Positions 24,736 to 46,903 of a stretch of DNA of 64,000 nt are shown piece by piece. The notes beneath the pieces are model-generated. The model was not told the origin of the DNA, did not search any database, and worked only from the letters and a program-made list of their open reading frames with translations. The position numbers were made by a program, and so were the translations under genes. The first letter of the stretch is position 1; each line of letters begins with the position of its first letter. Origin of the DNA: Haliotis asinina (Eukaryota > Mollusca > Gastropoda > Lepetellida > Haliotidae); assembly GCF_037392515.1 (NCBI RefSeq), contig NC_090291.1, forward strand, positions 16,519,501 to 16,583,500. Reading direction: 5' to 3'.

Positions 24736-25915
24736 AGTCATTGTAGACCTTACTAGTATGTTCGACATTAATGTGTTGCATGTCTGTTGTAATGACCCCG
24801 ACTTTAGTTAACTTTAGTTTGATGCAATTATAAACCTTCAATTAGTGCTCAGATTCGGTCTCGTGTTATCAATTTTCTGACAGAATTCTCAGATCACGCG
24901 ATCTAAACATGTGTAGTGCGATATTTATGACGAGGTGTGTGTGTGTGCGCGCGCGTGTGTGTGTGTGGTAAGAGGTGTCGTCAGTAATAATCTGGTTAAA
25001 CAGTTCAGATCATAGATCATAATGCACATGTTTTATTTACACAAGGAACAGGGTAGAGCCAAGAACCCACCCCGGCGTGACTCCCGCTTAAGAACTCTTC
25101 AGTAGCAGACAAGATGATATTTAAAACAACAATTGTATGCAAGCTGCAATTATCCATGTTCTTTGCATCCATATATACACCCACCATGGTATGTTCTGTC
25201 AACACTTTCGAAATATCACCGAATACGATGCAATAAATCTCTTCAACCGTCTTGAACATTTGATATTTCCACTAGTAAGTGACGGTCGACATATTTGGTC
25301 TTGGAAGCCTCCTGATATTTATACAAGGGATTTTCATGCAAACAATTTTACACAGTGTTTAAACACAACTAATTCGCGAAGCTTCCGGACACAGCCACAC
25401 ACAGATATTTGTCCATACATTGTTGGATTTTTACAGTGACGTAACATGGCCAAATTTTTATCGGCTTGGATAGGTAGACGTATCTTTAACGAGAAAGTAA
25501 ATAATGCACATAAGCCTTCGAATAGTTATCGAAATCCATGACATGCTATCGAGGTCCGAAGATTTACTAAACGAAATATTTAAATTTCACTTATTTCACG
25601 GGTTAAAATATTCACTTTGTATTATATTTCACAGTTATTGCTTTCTTCCAGTGCTTTATGTTCTTACACTATACTCTGCAATTGATAGAACTATTCTTTG
25701 CATTCAAAGTGACCTTTTTTCTCTTTAGCTGTTTCTACTTTAGACGTAAACCATCATCAACGTTTTAGACGGTAAACCAATTTATATGGTTGGAAGAGTT
25801 TGAGAAAAACATTATAAAATTCATCAATATCCTCACCAACAATTACCCACGCTAGAAAGATGAATGAGAACAACGTGCAGTCCTAGTTCTCATGTTTTCA
25901 CATCACATGCAGTAA
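24736..25915. other. Non-coding spacer with (GT)n tract
   Basis: A (GT)n/(GC)n dinucleotide tract lies at about 24935-24968. The ~100-codon frame at 25137-25439 has no recognisable features. Confidence 0.4.
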
Positions 25916-26130
25916 GGAGACCCGTGGTGATCCAGTAACCCACGCTTGTCATAAGAGGCGACTATCGGTGGTCAAGCTAGCTGACTTGGTTGACACATGT
26001 CATCATTCTCTTCGAGTAGATAGATGTACATGCTGTTGATCACTAGACTGTCTGGTCCAGGCTACATTGTTCATGGAACGTCGCCATAAAGATTGAATGT
26101 TGCGGCGTAAAACTAAACTCTTTCACTAAC
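25916..26130 (+). repeat. Family B repeat, diverged
   Basis: AGACCCGTGGTGATCC head, GACTTGGTTGACACATGTCA core and GCGGCGTAAAACTAAACTC tail. Confidence 0.8.
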
Positions 26131-26308
26131 ATATTCATTGCAGACAACTGCAGGCTGAACATTGGACTTTTGCTCTACCAATACACACATAGAAAATATA
26201 TCTATGTAATTATGTACACGTCTGGAGTGAAATAGTATTGAATAATTTTGACTATGAGTCCAGTAGGGAAGGACATGATAGGCGCTAGGATCTGGCAACA
26301 GAGAATGG

Positions 26309-26444
26309 AATATACTCATGGAAACGAATAAAACATTTCCAGTATTTCATACACAATACTTACCTAGAGAGGAAACTTGGGGGAAAAATAAAGGAACTAT
26401 TGTACTTTCATGTATTCTCTTATTTGTTTCCATGAGTAAATATG
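26309..26444. repeat. Foldback (MITE-like) element
   Basis: Terminal arms ATACTCATGGAAACGAATAA and TTATTTGTTTCCATGAGTA are inverted repeats about 20 bp long with one mismatch, separated by about 90 bp without coding potential. The internal TGTACTTTCATG resembles the element at 35680. Confidence 0.6.
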
Positions 26445-26802
26445 GCTCCCATCTTTTTAAGAACATGAAGCCAGTATGCTCCTGATGAACTGTCGCAATC
26501 TCGTGAGGTTCCGCATAAACGGTCATAAGAATCTTAAAACATGAAAATGCAAATATCTAGATCACACAGGTTTCCTCTAAGCGAAGAAAAACAAGCTGTC
26601 CAAACACATCATTTCATACACGTCCAAACAAAACATGCAGAAAATACACAGGGTACATATATAGTACGGGCGTCGTCTTTGACACTTATATTGGAAATAA
26701 ATACAACTGAAAGCCTAACAGTGTGATTTTGTTTTTACGCTGCCTTTACCAGTGTCCCAGCATCATGCCTTCACACATTATAACCACGTGGTATATGGTC
26801 AA

Positions 26803-26890
26803 GACTCCATTATTTACAAATTCCTTATGACTGCAATATTCCTGAGTGCAGCGTAAAAATACATTCACTCACTCAGTCAGTTACTCATTG
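26803..26890 (+). repeat. Family B tail fragment
   Basis: GACTCCATTATTTACA...CTGCAATATTCCTGAGTGCAGCGTAAA and CACTCACTCAG. Confidence 0.6.
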
Positions 26891-29159
26891 AACACAACTG
26901 AAGGCAGACCTAAAGTCAAGATATTTGTACCTCCGCCTTTGATTTGTTGTTTGTACCGCAATTTTCCAGCTATATTGCGGACATCTACCTTTAAAGATTG
27001 ATACATTAGTTTAACTCTGAGAGACCAAGATGAGGTGTAAAACGACCTAAACCTAAGGTCAATAGTTCAGTGCAAGTGTGCCCAATATTTGGAAATCGTG
27101 GTATCATGAGTATAATGAATGTTTGTTTGTTTTTTACATTTCATACTGCGGTGAATCTGTATTTCAAGTTTATCTTGACCATGCAAGTGTAGGAAGGTAG
27201 TCGTAAACGAAAGTAAAGATCTGGAAGACTTAATCAGCATATGTTTTGGGGAATCTTCCGTCGACCAGTCAACCACAAAAACGAAGACAAGAAAAAATAC
27301 TGCAAATGTCGCATTCGATCATGTAGAATGGAACACACTAATAATCATCCGTTGGCCAATATCACTGAATGTTAGGTAATAGAAATCAACAATCCCCGTA
27401 AAAACTTCAGAAACTTCGACAACTTTTGTTATTATATAGTTTATGTACACAGTCATTAATGGTTCCTATAACAGACTGCAGGAACATTTTGGCATTGAAC
27501 ATGTTTATCCTGCTGCCATCCACACCTACTCAACACTCACTGGTCCATTAATGAAGCTTTCATAGAGAATTCCAGTTTGACTTCCTCTCAGCGTTCATTT
27601 CCTTTTCACATTTCAAATCACACTAGTCAATATCTGGAACGATTTTCTTGTAAGCAGATACGTTATCATGTCTGTGAATGCAAAGAATATCCCCTGCTGG
27701 AAATATGTTGTCAAGACTTGTACTTTTGCGTTTATGGCAAAGGTAGTTTTGATAGTGTAATTGTCTGGAAACAAGCCCCAAAATATCCTCTTTGGTATAT
27801 CAGCATTTTATGACCACTTTATGTCTAGCATAGCGTCGGATGCATAAACCGGGAAAGCATGTCATAGCAATTTTAAAATATAGTCAGTCCCTGGTTTCAC
27901 ATCCGTGATCAGCCTGGTTCCCGAGGTGTGCTGTGCAGCGCTCGACGCTGCTACCAGGTAGGAATACATAATGGCGGCCTTCACTACTGAGCGACACACC
28001 ATATATTTACTTCAGAAAAATCAGAAAGGTGGTAAGATTTTTCTTAACATTTCCATCGATACCATGACAAACTATACGTCACCAAAACAACGCTCCACGA
28101 TATTTTGGGGCACGAAAACGTAATTAAAATGTAACACGATGGCGGTATCCAGTACTTCCTGGCCTATTAATAACGATGACCACTGACTGCCCAAATAATA
28201 CCACTGTCATACGATCCAGTTTGAAGTCATAGGAAACCATCATATCACAGCATCACTTAGCCGTCATCAGAGGATTTAACTACATGGACCATCCCCTGCT
28301 GCTATACCTCGTTATGACGTCTCCATACGCGACAACGACGGTCGGAAACGTGTAGAATATACTGACGTTCATCCGACAGATGATTCGAACGCCATGTCTT
28401 CATATTGGGCATTTCTCGGATCCTGCATGACGTCAGATTTTCCTGCCTGTGCCTATCAAAGAGGCCTTCCTCGGTGTACCTTTGCTTTACAGGTAGCCAC
28501 GTATTTCTTCACAAGTCGACTAATAACCGTGGGGTCAAGCTAGCACAGATGTTGCGACAGAGAAGATCCTGCTTCATAAATGGCAATACTTCGTGTATAT
28601 TCTGGAGGTTTGGGTAAGTCAAGTACGTTAAGAGTTAGTACAGTCGTCTTCTGAAAACTATGGAGCACCATGGCCATTTCTTAGAGACGTTGCACTCCAG
28701 TATCCCAGGGTATATTTTGAACCGAAATTTCAAACAGATGTGACCTTTCATGCTGATGAATTAAAGTTCGTGTATGTAGTATTCAATGTGCATATGTACA
28801 TTTAACAGAATCAGTCAAATTGCCTTTCTTTAGGAGAAGTGTTATTCAACCTTTGAGCGCCAAGGAGGCACATAAATTATATCAAAGACAGAATTTGAAT
28901 AGTTAGGTAAATATTTTTGGACACAAGTCAGTCAAATGGTAGCTTTCGTACACCGACAGTGTAGGAGAGAGATTGAGGAAAACATAATGAACATTAAGAC
29001 ACTAACACCCATGCAATTAGCAGGTGGCGAAACATCCCTTCTTGATAAAACTGATTCATCACACCCAGCACTGGGACAACGGTCTGTAATTAAAACACTC
29101 TGGGCCTGACAATCGCGTGACTGACATCATGAGCACACATCGATCGTTGCCACATGACA
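26891..29159. other. Non-coding spacer
   Basis: No gene, RNA or named repeat that I can support. A possible exon-like stretch near 27920-27960 ends in a GT donor (CTACCAGgtagga), but I could not connect it to other exons. Confidence 0.35.
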
Positions 29160-29256
29160 GACTATCACCCTTGTCAGCGAGCCTCACTACCTGATCCCGT
29201 TAGTCGATTAATAGTCGCCTCGCCCAATAAGCATGTGTGGTTGCTGAAAACCAGTC
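29160..29256 (-). repeat. Family B fragment
   Basis: Reverse copy of the CCCGTTAGTCG...AGTCGCCTC...GCATG-GGTTGCTGAA region. Confidence 0.6.
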
Positions 29257-30107
29257 AAAACGGTTTACGGGATACAAGAACTGGATATCTAGGTAGGTGC
29301 AATACACGTAGTCACCTTATGAAGAATGGAAGACGCCAAAACTCATAGTACGGAGTTGTCCATAGTCCCTTTAGGCATGCCAGACACCTGTGGCCGGTTG
29401 TTTCTCATAATTATTTCTTCTGAGACTGTCATCGCCACCCCTAGCAACTCACAAATGAGTAAACCGTCAAATTCTCAAAGTAATTTTCAACAACTGAAAT
29501 ATTGTTAAAAGTAGTTTACAACCTCGAGGGACGAAGGGTTGAAGCAGAGTGAGACAAGCCGAGGTCCCGTGGTTGATTTCCCGCATGGGAGCAGCGTTCG
29601 AAATAACCTCCGGCCCGGAGGCCCAGCGCCGGTTGTTATTGCATCGGGGAGCAGGTCCAAACATCTCCGGGTCCTTATGGCCGTCAGTAAATTATCTGTC
29701 AATTATTTTTAACTGGAATAACGCGTTCAGTTTTAGATGACATTTAGCGGCGTTCAACCAGCTATAAGTACTTCCAAAATGTAATGACAATAGGATTACC
29801 TCCTAATTAACTCCTCTGCGTGCCACAAGCTTCGCTTGATTCTGTATTGTGTACAATGTAGTCTGTTTTATTTGGGGCTTGTGTTTGGTTTGACTTTAAC
29901 CAAATGGGCCTGGAGATTTCATTCAGGGCCTGTTGATTTTGAAGCCTGCATATAGCAGCGGGCCCTGATGGCCGGCTGGTAAATTAAACTATTACAAACA
30001 CTGAATGGGAGCAATGTGTGAAACTGTTTTCTCATTATTCACTATCATTGCAGTGATATTGGTGAAATATTTCTGAAGGCAGTGTGAAACACATCTCTGG
30101 TCAAAAA
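29257..30107. other. Non-coding spacer
   Basis: GC-rich stretch 29525-29680, and GGCCC-containing segments near 29925-29985. No coding signal. Confidence 0.35.
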
Positions 30108-30178
30108 GGGGCGATGCGGTAGCCTCGTGGTTACAACGTTCGCTCGTCAATTTCCCACATGGACACAATATATGAAGC
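30108..30178 (+). repeat. Family A SINE fragment
   Basis: GATGCGGTAGCCTCGTGGTT head followed by an internally deleted TTTCCCACATGGACACAAT. Confidence 0.65.
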
Positions 30179-30204
30179 TAATTTATTAGTCTATATGGTC
30201 TCCC

Positions 30205-30312
30205 CCGATACGATGACATGGCAACCAAGCCAGCTAGCGTGATCACCCGGTCCCGTTGGTCGCCTCTTATTACATGCATGGGTAGCTGAAGATCAGTTCT
30301 AACCTGGCCTCT
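30205..30312 (-). repeat. Family B fragment
   Basis: Reverse copy with CGATGACATGGCAACC, CCCGGTCCCGTTGGTCGCC and GCATGGGTAGCTGAAG. Confidence 0.65.
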
Positions 30313-30402
30313 CCTGTCAAGAAATATGTATCCATATAGTATTGTGGCAATATCGTTCCTCAAGCCGAAGACCCGGCGACATCCAGTTTGGATTTCGACT
30401 TT

Positions 30403-30580
30403 AAAGGGCGATGGGGTAACCTCGTGGTTAAAAGATTTGCTCGTCACGCCGAAGACCCGTGTTCGATTTCCCAAGTGGGTACAATGTTTGAAGCCCATTT
30501 CTGGTGTCCCCTGCTGTGATATTGCTGGAATATTGCTAAAAGTGGCGTAAACCCAACTCACTCACTCACTCACTCACTCG
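30403..30580 (+). repeat. Family A tRNA-derived SINE, full-length
   Basis: Pol III A box (GGTAACCTCGTGGTTA) and B box (GTTCGATTTCC), the body TGAAGCCCATTTCTGGTGTC and the tail GATATTGCTGGAATATTGCT, ending in (ACTC)n. It is a good reference copy. Not a functional tRNA: no anticodon or acceptor stem folding. Confidence 0.85.
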
Positions 30581-31254
30581 AATTCATATATTTTGACTTG
30601 AAGCTATTCAACTGGCGACTACTGTGATATAGCGTTTCCCAAAGGGTTCACGGATCCATGCAACACTGCATGTTACATGTTTTAGCTACCATGTGCTTCC
30701 TTGTAACCTAACAACAAAACGTTACTTCCCGAGGCACTTGCCTTGGATTAAAAGTACTTATCGTTTAGGACCTGATATCCTTAACTGTCTGGAGACCAGA
30801 CCGGTTGAGATCTTTAATCCGCCATTATGCTGTGATGAGCAGCCAAATCACCGTGAACTCTCCATGATTCCATATATAGAAAGACGTTATCGGGTGGTAA
30901 GGTTCACAGACTGGGTTGCCACATGTCTTGGTATCCCAGATGGTAGATCCATTCATGGTTTTGGTGGGTATTTTTCCTTTAAAAATTGATAGGAAAAGTG
31001 ATGATGGGGGAACACATTTTTATCTTTTGCTCTCAGAAATACAGCTTGGGAAGTGTAGCATGCGTAAATGAGTTGTAGATTCAGTCACACTCGTTCATAC
31101 AGACACTCATACTTATAGTGGGCAAATGGATGATCTGGACGCGGCCAAGTCGAGATTATTTTTTTAAAATGGAAATAAAAAGAATGTTACGCGCACAAAT
31201 GAAAGTGACGCGCCAGTGCCCGAGAAACATTTCACTTTTGTATTTGGCCTATAT
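30581..31254. other. Non-coding spacer
   Basis: The open frame at 30693-30989 has no recognisable domain. Nothing else seen. Confidence 0.35.
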
Positions 31255-31412
31255 AATCGAGTCTGGACATCACGGTCTAGTTGACAAAATCATGAGCATC
31301 GATCTGCGCAACTGGAATACGATGACCTGTGTGAACCATGTCAGCGAGTCTGGTCACCAGATCCCGCTAGTCGCCTCTTACGACAAGCATGGGTCAGTTC
31401 CAACCCGGAAAT
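31255..31412 (-). repeat. Family B repeat, partial
   Basis: Reverse copy: TCGAGTCTGGACATCACGG...GAGCATCGATCTGCGCAACT...AGTCGCCTCTTACGACAAGC. Confidence 0.75.
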
Positions 31413-31887
31413 TCAGGGGTCGGCAACAGAACGCATACACCTATATGTGAGGGTGTTTAATTGAAACTGTCATAAAATGATTGTGCGATGTATTTTATAC
31501 GAGTATCACTGTTGTGTGTGTGTAGGTATATTTCTGAAACATACTTGTACATTACTACAATGGATTTGAAGTCTCGGGTTTAATTTGTATAACGGATCTC
31601 TTGGCAAAATTGAACTGTTGTCGGAATGAATGCGCACGTAAAATCTTCAAAGCTAATGTCCAGGAAATGAATCGATGTAAAGCTCTCATTACATCCTGAT
31701 TGGACGTCAAATACATCCATGTTCTTACTATCGTGTTAATGCTGCGTTCGTGATTTATAAAATGGGGGCAAACAATGAAAAATGTATAAGAATATAGAAA
31801 TGGCTCTTGCAGAGTTTTGATATTTCCGCAACATTTCTGTCTGGGTAAAAAGTGAAAATTGAGCATTGTCCTGATGTTTCATAAGAA

Positions 31888-32037
31888 GTGAGTCAGTCTA
31901 GTCGTAACCCGACGTCAGCAATATACCAGCAGCACTATCAAGGTAGGGAACCAGAAATGGGCTTCACGGGATTTGAACCCGGGCGGGGCGGGGCGTGACG
32001 AGCGGACACTTTAACAACTACGCTACCCCACCGCCCA
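31888..32037 (-). repeat. Family A SINE
   Basis: Reverse copy with TTTGAACCCGGGC (B box), a GGGCGGGGC expansion and CTACGCTACCCCACCGCCC (A box). Confidence 0.75.
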
Positions 32038-32329
32038 ATTTATTTCAGAATGTAGAAAATACGTTTAAACAATATCCCGAAAGCACCTCACTAAGCTCAG
32101 TTGTTTGCGTTTTTTTATTTTTTTTATATTTTTTTTTTATTCGCTTTTGTGTTTTTATATTGTAAATCGTCACACATTTTAGAAGCTACCCTGAAAGTAT
32201 TCATAGTATGTTATGATTGCCATTTGAAAATATGAGACATAAGAGCAAACATAGTGAGGCACATTGTATTTCCTAATCGTCTTCTTGTAACACATTTGTA
32301 TCTTTGATAGCGACAAATGTTATCAATGA

Positions 32330-32447
32330 TAAATGACCCTCAACGCGCGGGGTTATTTCCGGTAGGCCGCAGCGCGTGACGGAAGCCTTTGTTGATTGTT
32401 GCCAGGGGCAACGTTCTGTCTCTTTGCTGGTCTATACGGAGTTAAAG
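32330..32447 (+). other. Probable 5'-UTR exon of the sperm-axoneme-like gene
   Basis: CpG-containing, GC-richer than its surroundings, ending GTTAAAG|GTAAGA. The matching acceptor TTCTGTCAATAG is at 32583, just before the coding exon. The upstream limit is a guess. Confidence 0.5.
32398..32412 (+). promoter_or_regulatory. X-box motif (RFX binding site) upstream of sperm-axoneme-like gene
   Basis: GTTGCC-AGG-GGCAAC is a perfect 6-bp inverted repeat with a 3-bp spacer and fits the ciliary X-box consensus. It lies in the probable first, non-coding exon, 35 bp before a 5' splice site and about 220 bp before the start codon. Confidence 0.65.
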
Positions 32448-32543
32448 GTAAGAGCGTCATTGTCGCGCAACCGGTAAGAGGGGACGGAGTAGACATAGAG
32501 AGGCCTCTCGTGTTGGCTATAAGGTATTAAGTTGTGCACATAA

Positions 32544-43312
<10,769 letters not shown>

Positions 43313-45041
43313 CATCGTTACCGTCTCGCCCTTTACGTCATTTATTTATTCACCCTTTGCATTTTTTATATTTAAACAAAAAACAAAAATGTCTCTAAAT
43401 GTTTGGTTTAAGTCTTACGAATTTACTTCGAGATTAGCCATGGCGAACGCGTATTGTTTGGAAGAAACCAGTATCAGGTAATTGTATAGAATTATATCAG
43501 AATTATATTGATAAGGTAGCTCATTTATGTAACCATGGTAACCGTTCATTATCAGTAATGACAGTTTCAATTACAAATCACTGGTTCAGGCGTTTGAATA
43601 TTCTAAATCACAGTATACATTCACGAGCCCTAACTGGATACTAGTATCAGTTCTCACCTCTACTTTCGTTGTACAAGAATAATCATGTACTGTAATTTCG
43701 TATTTATCAGAGGTAAAATCATGCATATGAGATTATGTTTCTGTGCATTCACTCACAACTGTATTAAGCCTACACTCGTGAACAATATTGTATTGAACGT
43801 CAGTATTAAAACAAATGCATCGGTTACAATTCTAAGTCAACGCTATCGGAGCAGTATTGTATTGAATGTCACTATTAAACGACTGTATCATTACAATTCT
43901 AAGTCAACGCTATTTGAACAGTATTATTTTATAATGAACCTCTTTATTGAATAGCAGTATTAATTATCACAAGTATCATTCCACGCCTCTGTACAGAATT
44001 TATATGTTGTATTGCATCTCTGTACTAAACACCAGTATTATTGATTATACGTTTAATTCAATGACTACTAAACAATATTTTTGGTAGTTCGCCCTTGTAT
44101 TGAACTGTATTAAACAAGGCTCAACGCCCCATGAACAGTATTACAAATGTAATTTAACCATTTCTGAACAATGTGATGTTCGTATTTCACCCTTGTATTC
44201 AATAGTAATGGACATTAGTCACTAATAAACGCACTGTGACAGTATTATAAAATTTAATTCAACGACTTATGAACAATATCATTTTTGTATTGCGCCCAGG
44301 TAGATCGGTTAAACAGTCGTGAACAAGAGTCACCGTCCTGTGAACAGTATTATCAAGTTTAATGCAACAACTTCTGAACATTATTATTTTATATTGCACC
44401 CTTGTATGACAGTATAGTGTATAGTCAACGTCCTCCGAACGGTATTATCATGGTAGTTTACAACAGTATACGAAACGCGTATACCTGGGTATATACATTT
44501 ATGTATTGTCTGTATATTTTCTGTTAATCTACTCACCTGTGATTTGGTTTACCATATTACATATGTTGCTTGAAAGGACATTGTAATCATATACCTTTGT
44601 ATTATCACAATTAATATTTGTCACCCAGTATGCTGTTGTACAAAACCTTAAGGCTACCTTAAGACTGGTGAGCTATGGGAGTTACGGCCACCTTAAAACG
44701 CTAAGATCGTTTTGTACAACGGCACCCTGATAGGTAGCTTCCTAAGCTTATAACTCGTCCTCGCTGACAGTCACCTACCGAGCCAGTATTAAACTTTGCT
44801 CAAGTATTTTACATTTGTATGACTATGTTTGTGTTTTTGTTGTAAATAAAGCCACTGAATCGTATTTTATCTTTTTCATTATCTTTTATGTGTTACTGCT
44901 ATAACACTAAAAGAAATCTTAAAGTTTGGTACCAATGCTACGCATGCCATGGAGAGAGACAGGCGGATATTATGCTTGAAACACAGTTAAGGTTGACCTG
45001 GGATTTGAAAACCAGCTGTTGGGTGGTACTAAAGCATATGG
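43313..45041. other. Non-coding spacer with diverged AT-rich tandem-like region
   Basis: Between about 43780 and 44460 the phrases GAACAGTATTAT, GTATTGAA and TCAACGCTAT/TCAACG recur every 60-80 bp, as in an old minisatellite. At 44630-44725 two 15-bp arms (GCTGTTGTACAAAAC and GTTTTGTACAACGGC) form a foldback. No gene. Confidence 0.55.
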
Positions 45042-45206
45042 GTGAGTGAGTTGGGGTTTACATAGCTTTTAGCCATACTCCAGCAACATCACGACGGGGG
45101 ACACTAGAAATGGCCTTCAAATATTGAACCCATATGTAGGGAATAGAACCCGAGCCTTTGGAGTGAAGAGCGAACTCTTTAACCACTTGGCTACGCCGTT
45201 GCCCCA
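45042..45206 (-). repeat. Family A SINE
   Basis: Reverse, full-length: AGTGAGTTGGGG...CACGACGGGGGACACTAGAA...ACTTGGCTACGCCGTTGCCC. Confidence 0.8.
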
Positions 45207-45895
45207 TTAAACAACATGAACTCGTTTATATGAACCGTACGAGTTAAATCGTTCGGATTAATGTTTAATGTTTAAACAATTCAGGGGAAATTATTCTGAG
45301 CTAAAATGTTTCGTTATCTTTTTATTACGTTAAGCGTGGATTACAAAGGAATATTGACGAACGATACGTGTATGTGGAGTTTTAGATTTGGAGCCTTGTT
45401 GATGTAACACGAAAGGAAGAGTTGCATTTATGTTTGATATAAATAGTTATAAGATTTTTTAACGGATTCTTTGATTCACGCGTATGTACATGGTACCTTC
45501 TACTGGCCTAGTCCACAGGAGATTAACACACCAGTGCTTAGATGCACTACTGATCAGGGACGATTTACCTACTTACAACATGCTTATTCCGACATGTTTC
45601 AAGTATGAACTATGTTTTAAATAACTGATGAATTTCATACGATTGATATTTCGTGTGTGAAGTCTTGAGGTTCTCTGTGATAGTGATTGAAAGGCATGCT
45701 ACGTTCGTTCAGTTTATCAATTATACAAAGGATCGACCATTTGATTTTTTTAATTGCTCTGGATATATTTTCATATGCAACAGCTAATTTGAAAAGAAAG
45801 TATGTTTGCTTTTTACCAAGATATAACAGTCTCCTGCTAACAAAGGATGCTGTTGTTCACAGAAAGTATTATTTCATTTTTTGATATTTTTATTG
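45207..45895. other. Non-coding spacer
   Basis: Nothing recognised. The 65-codon frame at 45687 is unsupported. Confidence 0.35.
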
Positions 45896-46050
45896 TTGTA
45901 ACTCAACAATATTCCAGCCACATAGTGGTAGTCTGTTAATAGTTGGGTTTGCGGCCTGGAAATAATCGAGTCTGGGCCAGACAATCCATTGATCAAATGC
46001 ATGAGCATCGATCTACGTAGTTAGGATACGATGACATATGAAGATAAATT
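45896..46050 (-). repeat. Family B repeat, left arm of an inverted pair
   Basis: AACAATATTCCAGCCACATA...ATCGAGTCTGGGCCAGACAA...GAGCATCGATCTACG. Confidence 0.75.
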
Positions 46051-46065
46051 CTAAGCATGCGTGAA

Positions 46066-46236
46066 GATCCATGTTAGAATTGATCTTCAGTCATCGTATT
46101 CCATGTGTAAAGATCGATGCACATGCTGTTGATCAGTGGATTGCCTGGCCCAGGCTGGATTATTTCCAGGTCGCTGTCACTATAGCTGGAACATTGCTGA
46201 GTGCGGCGTAAAACTAAACTCACTCACTCATTCAGT
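46066..46236 (+). repeat. Family B repeat, right arm of an inverted pair
   Basis: GATCGATGCACATGCTGTTG...GTGCGGCGTAAAACTAAACT and (ACTC)n. It faces the copy at 45896 head to head, with about 15 bp between. Confidence 0.8.
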
Positions 46237-46903
46237 CCTAAGCATGTCTTGAACATCCTGTCTCCATGCGAAATGTTTTTAATCTGACTAAACAAGACAC
46301 CATCTATGAAAAAGAAAAATTTATTTCCGTTGTTTCAGCACGTCCACATGTTCATGATGCTACAATGAAACTATCCACTCATTACATGAACTGGGTGAAG
46401 GTTTAAGTACATTGAAGAAATGAAGTAACGATGCGAATGTAACATGTTCACTACAAGAAATCTCATTCTGATATAAAACAGGTCCCACACACACAAGGTG
46501 TTATTTAAACCATACCTACAAGTCGCAGGGTTATTATCGCTCTTTCACACTGGACAGATTTCTTCATCCAGATTCACCATTGAAGATCATGCTACATCCC
46601 TTAGATGCGATTTTTGGTATTAAGTACAGTTGCACAATCGGAACGGATGAAACAATAGGTCGAAACCTCCGGATCCTTGCTAACCAGTCATACGTTTAAA
46701 AACGTAACTGAAATAGATATTCCTCATAACAACAAACGACCAGAACTTCTAACATTGATATTTCTACACCTTAAGCTAGTACACTACTCCATTCCTAATC
46801 ATCCTAGATGATGAATATTCATGAGGCACGTATACTTTACATATACACAGGGTAGTTCATTGTCAAGCCAAGCTATTCACACACATTCACCGTAGGTCAA
46901 GCA
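46237..46903. other. 3' flank of the thioredoxin-fold gene
   Basis: Probable 3' UTR and downstream sequence of the minus-strand gene that stops at 46904. No repeat or other gene seen. Confidence 0.4.

Noticed and set aside
30403..30480. tRNA gene (A and B boxes)
   Set aside because: The same head occurs in about 17 copies followed by a common non-tRNA body and (ACTC)n tail. No cloverleaf with a sensible anticodon can be drawn, so these are SINEs.
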